Notes under the pieces: model-generated
Seen by the model: the letters and a program-made list of their open reading frames with translations, nothing else
What the model was told of the DNA's origin: nothing
Databases searched by the model: none
NCBI GenBank assembly: GCA_050181465.1
Contig: JBFXDD010000049.1
Location: forward strand, 1-28,526
From: JACRLW01 sp050181465
GTDB taxonomy: Bacteria; Planctomycetota; UBA1135; UBA2386
Reading direction: 5' to 3'
DNA length: 28,526 nt
Shown here: one piece after another, positions 1-5,386 of the stretch
Layout: each line of letters opens with the position of its first letter
How positions within the stretch are numbered: the first letter of the stretch is position 1
Program-made: the position numbers and the translations under genes

Positions 1-125
1 TCGATCACAGGATCGGTCTTGGTCCATGGCATCCGGACACGAAACCCACGGCGCTTCCCACGGTCACGCTCGAGTGTTACCCATGTGCCCGGACACGAGT
101 GTCACCCATGTACCCGGGTCGGACC
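1..125. mobile_element. Remnant insertion-sequence end with two direct terminal repeats
   Basis: Two near-identical 21-bp direct repeats occur at 72-92 and 97-117, 25 bp apart, with the core GTGTyACCCATGTrCCCGG. Multiple short direct repeats of this kind are typical of the ends of IS21-type elements, and I recall similar sequences beside IS481-type transposases; the family is not settled here. No transposase is visible, so the body of the element would lie left of the window. The sequence changes abruptly near 125/126 into a beta-helix gene fragment, as expected if the element cut into that gene. The window edge may be a contig break at a repeat. Confidence 0.5.
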
Positions 126-366
126 CTACGCGAGCTTCTTGCACCCGGGTGACCCGATCACCCTGCCGATCGGTGACGTGTGGCTCGATCCTGCGCTGAT
201 CGTGCACGTCGGCAACACGGCGGTAGACCCGAACCGACGCGCGAGCCTGACGACGACGATCCCGACCTGGATCAACCCCGGCGAGGTCCTCGTCTACCAG
301 GCCCTGGCGCTGTCGCCGCGACAGTCCTTCGAACTCAGCCCGCCGGGCTTTGCGGTGGTGCGCTGA
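126..366 (+). pseudogene. 3' fragment of beta-helix protein gene (C-terminal domain only)
   Basis: The last 80 codons and the TGA are identical to the end of the intact gene at 609-1892. The fragment has lost its signal peptide and beta-helix part at the insertion-sequence-like junction near 125. A reading frame runs in from position 19 through the mobile-element end, but that upstream part is unrelated sequence and is probably not a real N-terminus. Confidence 0.85.
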
Positions 367-564
367 TGCTCGAAAGTGCGGCGAGGTGTCACCGAGGTCG
401 CGTCGCAGACACTAAGCTTCGCGCCCCGAGCCCACCGCCGCGATGTCACGACTCCTCCGCCTCCTACTGGCCGTCCTCTCGCTTTGGCTCACGGCTGCCC
501 TGGCGACCGTGGCCGCCGCCTCACCCCAATCGGGCAGTGACGACCTCGGCGGCAATCTGCTGAC
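126..564. repeat. 439-bp direct repeat, left copy (partner 1652-2090)
   Basis: This segment matches 1652-2090 with a constant offset of 1526 bp and only two differences that I find: C499 versus A2025, and T530 versus A2056. It contains the last 80 codons of the beta-helix gene, the 76-bp intergenic spacer and the first 40 codons of the HEAT-VWA gene. At 565 the match stops abruptly. The arrangement is that of a tandem duplication with a 1526-bp unit whose left copy has lost its 5' part, or of a single-crossover integration. Confidence 0.95.
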
Positions 565-577
565 TCATGAATGCTGA
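443..577 (+). pseudogene. 5' fragment of HEAT-VWA gene
   Basis: The start codon, signal peptide and first codons match the intact gene at 1969. The match ends at 564, and four codons later a TGA in unrelated sequence closes the frame, giving a 44-residue product. One substitution in the fragment changes a residue (Thr to Ser, from T530 versus A2056). It is a duplication relic with no known function; if translated it would yield little more than a secretion signal. Confidence 0.85.
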
Positions 578-608
578 GTCTAGAGATTCACACGAGGAGC
601 GATCTCCC

Positions 609-1892
609 ATGATTCGAATCCTGCTTCGTTCGATGCTTACTCTGGTCTTGCTGTGCACCGTGCTCAGAGCGCAGCGAACCTGGATCGTGGATCGGCAGAG
701 TGGTCCGGGGACAGATTTCACGGATCTGTTGCCGGCGATGGATGCCGCGGTCTCGGGTGACACGATCCTGCTGGTACCGCGTCCGGGAGTGCGGTACAAC
801 ACACCGGGGACTCGGTTTGAGTACATTCGCAAGTCTCTTCGCATCATCGGGTTGGGCGCGGAGCCAGTCCGGCTCTTCGGCACCTTGCAGTTTCATAGCG
901 CGCCAAGCGAGCACGTGATCGTCTTGGCGAACCTGGACATCGAGACGACGCTGGTCGATCTACATGAATGTCACGGCACGATTGTCTGCGATCGACTCTT
1001 GCGTCCCGCAAATCCAACCCTGCCGTACAGTTTCTCAGTCGGCATCGTGGAGAACTGCGGCAACCTGGTGGTTGCGAACAGCGACTTCTTGGTTCCCTTC
1101 GGTCCAGCGCTCGACATTCGTAGCGCCAGGATCGCGTTCATTCAGAACTGCCGGATCGAAGACCTTCGTTCGAGCAACATCAGCCCCTTCCCAAGTGGCG
1201 CGGTGCTCGGTTCTGAAGTACAGCTTTGGATCACGCAGTCGACGTTGATTGGCGGGATTCCCTCTGCAAGCGCGCAATGGCAGTTCTACGACTGGGGCGT
1301 TGCGGTTGGGCACCCGCGCAACGGGCGGGTGGCGAACCTGTTCATTGGACCGGGGAATTCCATCTCTGGAGCGCCACATCCGAGCGGAGGATCCGCAGGA
1401 TTTCCATTCCGCGTGACCTGTACGCACCCTACGCACCAGAACTCCGTGAAGCAGGCCTACAGTCAGATTCCTTCTATTCCGGTCGAACCCTCGATGTTGG
1501 CTTATGACCCTTCCTCGACTTTCATCGGATGCCGAGACAACGACAACAACGAGATCTTGCACGAGTTCGCTTCAGTGATCCCCGGACAAGCTCTGCGAGG
1601 ACAGTCGCAAACTCTGGATCTATGGGGACCCACCTCTTCGATCCTCGCGGTCTACGCGAGCTTCTTGCACCCGGGTGACCCGATCACCCTGCCGATCGGT
1701 GACGTGTGGCTCGATCCTGCGCTGATCGTGCACGTCGGCAACACGGCGGTAGACCCGAACCGACGCGCGAGCCTGACGACGACGATCCCGACCTGGATCA
1801 ACCCCGGCGAGGTCCTCGTCTACCAGGCCCTGGCGCTGTCGCCGCGACAGTCCTTCGAACTCAGCCCGCCGGGCTTTGCGGTGGTGCGCTGA
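609..1892 (+). CDS. Exported parallel beta-helix protein with lineage-type C-terminal domain
   Basis: The 428-residue product starts at ATG 609, chosen because AGGAG lies at 595-599 with 9 bp spacing and a signal peptide follows (hydrophobic stretch ending L-R-A-Q). An upstream in-frame ATG at 567 lacks these. Residues about 22-340 begin with a G-T-D-F-T-D / S-G-D-T-I-L-L-V-P pattern typical of secreted right-handed beta-helix proteins, and alternate short strands with Asn- and Cys-containing turns. The last ~85 residues form a beta-rich domain whose end resembles that of the large beta-helix protein at 17576-20623. The role is unknown; surface binding or carbohydrate contact is possible. The body is much less GC-rich than its own 3' end: by hand, 52% at 601-660 and 53% at 1441-1500, versus 65% at 1681-1740 and 70% at 1801-1860. 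The shift falls close to the start of the 439-bp repeat. Confidence 0.8.
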   Translation: MIRILLRSMLTLVLLCTVLRAQRTWIVDRQSGPGTDFTDLLPAMDAAVSGDTILLVPRPGVRYNTPGTRFEYIRKSLRIIGLGAEPVRLFGTLQFHSAPSEHVIVLANLDIETTLVDLHECHGTIVCDRLLRPANPTLPYSFSVGIVENCGNLVVANSDFLVPFGPALDIRSARIAFIQNCRIEDLRSSNISPFPSGAVLGSEVQLWITQSTLIGGIPSASAQWQFYDWGVAVGHPRNGRVANLFIGPGNSISGAPHPSGGSAGFPFRVTCTHPTHQNSVKQAYSQIPSIPVEPSMLAYDPSSTFIGCRDNDNNEILHEFASVIPGQALRGQSQTLDLWGPTSSILAVYASFLHPGDPITLPIGDVWLDPALIVHVGNTAVDPNRRASLTTTIPTWINPGEVLVYQALALSPRQSFELSPPGFAVVR

Positions 1893-2090
1893 TGCTCGAA
1901 AGTGCGGCGAGGTGTCACCGAGGTCGCGTCGCAGACACTAAGCTTCGCGCCCCGAGCCCACCGCCGCGATGTCACGACTCCTCCGCCTCCTACTGGCCGT
2001 CCTCTCGCTTTGGCTCACGGCTGCACTGGCGACCGTGGCCGCCGCCTCACCCCAAACGGGCAGTGACGACCTCGGCGGCAATCTGCTGAC
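1652..2090. repeat. 439-bp direct repeat, right copy (partner 126-564)
   Basis: This is the intact-context copy: it runs without a break from the C-terminal domain of the beta-helix gene into the start of the HEAT-VWA gene. Because both genes are complete here, this copy probably shows the ancestral junction at its right end. Confidence 0.95.
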
Positions 2091-4551
2091 CGATGGCGGC
2101 TTCGAAGCGGCGGCGGGGGCACTCGCGGACGCATCGGGTCCGACGGGGTGGCAACTCGTGCAAGGTGGTTTCGAAGTCGTTCGTGGCAGTTGGAGCAAGG
2201 TGAGTGCGAGTGAGGGCCGCGGCTTCCTCCGCAGCACAGCCGGATCGCTCGCGGTGATCGAGCAACTCGTAGAGCTTGCGGGGAAGGGACCGGGGCGGCC
2301 GCGGGCACTGTCGCTGCACGCCAGCTTCGCCGGCTTCGGCCGCGATCGCGCCGAGATTCGCCTGGAGTTGCTCGACAGTGACGGCGTCGCGATCGCGCGC
2401 GAACAGTCCAGCACGCTGGCGACGGCGTGGACTCCCGTGGTACTCGCGATGCCGGTGCCCGACCGGGCAACCGTGGCGCGGGTGAGCCTGATCGGTCATC
2501 GCGTCGCCGGGGACTTCGCCGATGCGCTCTTCGACGAGGTTTCGTTGGAAGACCACGGACTCGGCTGTCCGGGCGGACTCGTCACCATGCCGCAAGATCG
2601 CCTGCTCGCACTCGCCGAGAGTGAGCGCGGAGCGGCACGCCGCGCCGCCATGCGCGCGCTCGCGCAAGACCCTCGCGGGCAACTCGCCCTCGTGGAACTG
2701 CACAAGCGACTGACCGCGCCGCTCGACCGCGAGCCCATCTTGGAGGCGCTGGCGCTCGCCGGTTCGAATCAGGCGGAGCCGCTGGTGCGCGCAATGCTGC
2801 AGGATGAGAAGGCGGCCGGTCGCCTGCGTGCGATCGACCTGGTCATCGCCGGGCGGCTCGCCGCCGCCGACATCCTCGAACCGCTCTTGCTCGGGAACCT
2901 GCCCGCCAACGTCCGCGGCCGGGCCGTCGACGCGCTCTTGCTCGAAGCTCGCTCCGCCAGCGTTCGCCTGCTTGCACGGCACGTGGAGGAGAAGCAAGGA
3001 GCGAGCTTCGTGCTCGGTCGCTTGCAGCGGCTGGACAGCGATCACGAGCCGTTCTTCAAGACCCTCATCGCCCCAGCCCTGGATCCCGATAGCAAAGACA
3101 TCGTCGCTCGCAATGCGGCGATGGGCGTGCTCGGCGCGCGCAAGGATCCGCGCTTCTTCGCGCACTTCGAAGTGCTGGCAAAGAAAGGCGCGACGACCGA
3201 CGTGCTCGCGCAGTGGTTTCGCTGGGCGGCAAGCATGCAGGCGGAGAAGGCCGCCGGCATCGTGCTGGAACTGGTGAAGCGGAAGGTGACGGGTGCGGAT
3301 CGCGCGCTTCTCGCCGCCGCGAGCGCCTTGTCGTCGCGCGCGATCTTGGACTGGGCTCGCACGGATGGGATCACGGCGGCCGAGCCGATGCTGCGGCGGG
3401 CCGCGTGTCGACTGCTCGGCACCAAGGCCGGGAACCGTGAACTGGAGATCCTTCGCAAGGCCACCGAAGACAGTGACGCGGTGGTCGCCATCGAAGCGGT
3501 CGACGTGTTGTCGACCCAGCAGGCGCCGAGGGTCGAGGCCCTGCTCGAGCAGCTCTACTCGCGTGCGCCGGGTCCGGTCGCCGCCGCTGCGCTGCGGGCA
3601 CTCGGGACTCGCATGAAGGATCGCAAGGCGCTGGCCGCACGGGCACTCGGCGCGATCAGCGGTCATCCGCGGTTCGAGGTGCGCATCGCCGCGCTCGACT
3701 TGCTGGTCGCCGAGGAGGTCGTGGGCGGTCGGCCGGTCGTGACGAGCGCCATGAAGGACTCGACCTGGCAGGTTCGCGCCGCGGCATACCGCGCGCTCAC
3801 GCGCGATCGTTCGCGAGCCAGCTTGGATCTCCTGTTCGCGCAACTCGCCGAGGAACGCGGGCCCGCTCTGACCTTCCTGTGCGATGCCCTCGGCACCTTG
3901 ACCGGGATGAAGTTCGGCGATGATCCGGCCGCCTGGTCGCGATGGTGGAACGTGGTCGCGAAGGACTTCGCACCGCCGGATGGCGCGACGCCGGCGAAGA
4001 AGGGCGGCGAGAGGCCCGCGACGAGTACCGAGTACTGGGGGATTCCGATTCGCGGGCAGAAGCTCGCCTTCGTCGTCGACCTGTCGGGCAGCATGAACGC
4101 GATGCTCGACGGCAAGACGCGGCTCGAAGTCGCCAAGGAACGCCTGATCGAGGTCTTGCGCGCCCTCGATCCGGCCCATGAGTTCGCGGTCATCGGTTTC
4201 GGCACCGACATCCATCCCTTCGAGAAGGAACTCGTGCCGGCCGACAAGAAGAACGTGGAGCGCGCCGCACAGTGGATCGAAAGGCTGACGATCCGCGGGG
4301 CGACGAACATCTACGACAGTCTCGAGTTCGCGCTGGCGATCCCGCGCGTCGAGACCGTGTTTCTCCTCACCGACGGCGGTCCTTCCGCCGGCAAGCTGAT
4401 CGACATGGACGAGATCCGCCGCGCGATCCGTCTGCAGAACGCGGATCGGCTCGTGCGCATCAACACCATCCAGATCGGCGGCGGTCCGCGTGAGAAGAAC
4501 TTCCTCGGCGGTCTCGCGAGCGAGAATCACGGCGAGTCGCGCGATCGCTGA
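1969..4551 (+). CDS. Exported HEAT-repeat protein with C-terminal von Willebrand factor A domain
   Basis: The product has 860 residues. Residues 1-26 are a signal peptide (L-rich, ending A-A-A-S). Residues ~35-200 open with N-L-L-T-D-G-G-F-E and look like a jelly-roll, carbohydrate-binding-like domain. Residues ~215-650 are alanine/leucine-rich helical HEAT-like repeats ending in the A-W-S-R-W-W motif often seen after such repeats in planctomycetes. Residues ~690-855 are a VWA domain with a complete MIDAS metal site: D704-L-S-G-S-M, T779 in G-A-T-N-I-Y-D, and T801-D802-G-G. There is no C-terminal membrane segment, so it should be free in the periplasm or secreted. VWA domains of this type usually bind protein partners through a divalent metal; the partner is unknown. 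Its first codons are duplicated at 443-577. No clear Shine-Dalgarno precedes the ATG. Confidence 0.88.
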   Translation: MSRLLRLLLAVLSLWLTAALATVAAASPQTGSDDLGGNLLTDGGFEAAAGALADASGPTGWQLVQGGFEVVRGSWSKVSASEGRGFLRSTAGSLAVIEQLVELAGKGPGRPRALSLHASFAGFGRDRAEIRLELLDSDGVAIAREQSSTLATAWTPVVLAMPVPDRATVARVSLIGHRVAGDFADALFDEVSLEDHGLGCPGGLVTMPQDRLLALAESERGAARRAAMRALAQDPRGQLALVELHKRLTAPLDREPILEALALAGSNQAEPLVRAMLQDEKAAGRLRAIDLVIAGRLAAADILEPLLLGNLPANVRGRAVDALLLEARSASVRLLARHVEEKQGASFVLGRLQRLDSDHEPFFKTLIAPALDPDSKDIVARNAAMGVLGARKDPRFFAHFEVLAKKGATTDVLAQWFRWAASMQAEKAAGIVLELVKRKVTGADRALLAAASALSSRAILDWARTDGITAAEPMLRRAACRLLGTKAGNRELEILRKATEDSDAVVAIEAVDVLSTQQAPRVEALLEQLYSRAPGPVAAAALRALGTRMKDRKALAARALGAISGHPRFEVRIAALDLLVAEEVVGGRPVVTSAMKDSTWQVRAAAYRALTRDRSRASLDLLFAQLAEERGPALTFLCDALGTLTGMKFGDDPAAWSRWWNVVAKDFAPPDGATPAKKGGERPATSTEYWGIPIRGQKLAFVVDLSGSMNAMLDGKTRLEVAKERLIEVLRALDPAHEFAVIGFGTDIHPFEKELVPADKKNVERAAQWIERLTIRGATNIYDSLEFALAIPRVETVFLLTDGGPSAGKLIDMDEIRRAIRLQNADRLVRINTIQIGGGPREKNFLGGLASENHGESRDR

Positions 4552-4562
4552 TCTCTACGGCT

Positions 4563-4742
4563 AGTCCGGATTATTCGTGAACGTCTGCTGCGATCGCCAC
4601 AAGTCGCGCCCAGCGGCGTCGCTACGTCGGCTCCTCCCTGGCAGCGTAGCTACAGCTACGCTTCGGTCGTCGACAAACGCAGCTCCTTGCTGGGCATCGA
4701 CCTGTGTCGATCTCGCAACGACGTTCACGCATGATCCGGGCT
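4563..4742. repeat. 180-bp MITE-like inverted-repeat element, copy 1
   Basis: The element begins AGTCCGGATTATTCGTGAAC and ends with the reverse complement of nearly the same sequence; the terminal inverted repeat is about 23 bp. The interior is itself imperfectly palindromic, centred on AGCGTAGCTACAGCTACGCT, so the whole unit could fold into one long hairpin. It is about 90% identical to the copies at 4911-5090 and 20693-20872 by hand count. It is flanked by CT on the left and AG on the right, making CTAG at both ends. It lies between the HEAT-VWA stop and the VOC gene, ending 13 bp before the VOC ATG, so it has replaced or become the VOC leader. Confidence 0.92.
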
Positions 4743-4755
4743 AGGCGAGCCCTCG

Positions 4756-5373
4756 ATGACCATCTCCGCGACCACGTCCGACATTCAACCCTGCCTGACC
4801 TACGCCGACGCGCCCGCCGCCATCGACTGGCTCTGCCGCGTCTTCGGGTTCACGAGGCGATTGATCGTGCATGGACCGGACGGCTCGATCCGTCATTCCG
4901 AGCTGAGTCTAGCCCGGATTATCCGTGACCATCTGCTGCGATCGCCGCAAGTCGCGCCCGGCGGCGTCGCTACGTCGGCTCCTCCCTGGCAGCGTAGCTA
5001 CGGCTACGCTTCGGTCGTCGACCGCCGCAGCTCCTAGCCGGACATCGACCTGCGTCGATCTCGCGACGACGTTCACGAATAATCCGGGCTGGGTAACGGC
5101 GTCGTGATGGTGAGCTCGGCGCGGGCTGGGCGAGCAGGCCCCGCCCAGCCGGGTGGCTTCCGAGCATCGATGAGTGTCTGGGTTCCCGACCCGGATGCGC
5201 ACTTCGCGCGGAGCTTGGCGGGGGGCGCCACCATCACGCAGCCGATTCGCGATGAGGAGTACGGCGCACGCGGCTATGCCGTCCTCGATTTAGAAGGCCA
5301 CGAGTGGTACTTCGGGGACTATCGGCCTGGGCGCTACTGGAGCGACGCCGGCGTCGCCGAGCACCACGAGTGA
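4756..5373 (+). pseudogene. VOC-family (glyoxalase/PhnB-like) gene split by a 180-bp element
   Basis: The two exons-like parts are 4756-4910 and 5091-5373. Joined, they encode 145 residues, the usual length of a small VOC (vicinal oxygen chelate) protein: the first half has L-T-Y-A-D-A-P-A-A-I-D-W-L then F-G-F, and the second half V-W-V-P-D-P-D-A-H-F-A-R then G-A-R-G-Y-A-V-L-D-L-E-G-H-E-W-Y-F. Glu and His in the final E-G-H-E-W segment fit VOC metal or fold positions. The join across the element reads E-L-S-L-G-N-G-V-V-M-V-S-S, as in intact relatives. Because the insert is 180 bp the frame is unchanged, but a TAG inside it (5035-5037) ends translation after 93 residues. A GTG at 5104 could restart the second half. 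Probably inactive as it stands. Confidence 0.85.
4911..5090. mobile_element. 180-bp MITE-like inverted-repeat element, copy 2, inserted in VOC gene
   Basis: The element begins AGCCCGGATTATCCGTGACC and ends with AATAATCCGGGCT; the outermost 12 bp of its two ends are perfect inverted repeats. It is exactly the same length as copy 1 and copy 4. Removing 4911-5090 joins gagctgagtct to gggtaacggc and restores an uninterrupted VOC reading frame, so the boundaries are defined by the host gene and not only by similarity. A 2-bp CT target duplication is possible (CT before the element and CT at its end), but zero duplication fits equally well. No transposase is encoded. Confidence 0.93.
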
Positions 5374-5386
5374 GTCGTCGCCGAGC

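Noticed and set aside
19..366. 115-codon frame from the mobile-element end into the beta-helix C-terminal domain
   Set aside because: The part before 126 is transposon-end sequence; the in-frame join looks accidental.
2047..4530. 827-codon open frame on the minus strand opposite the HEAT-VWA gene
   Set aside because: It is rich in Arg/Arg-His-Glu without domains, and mirrors a well-supported coding gene; long antisense frames are expected at this GC.
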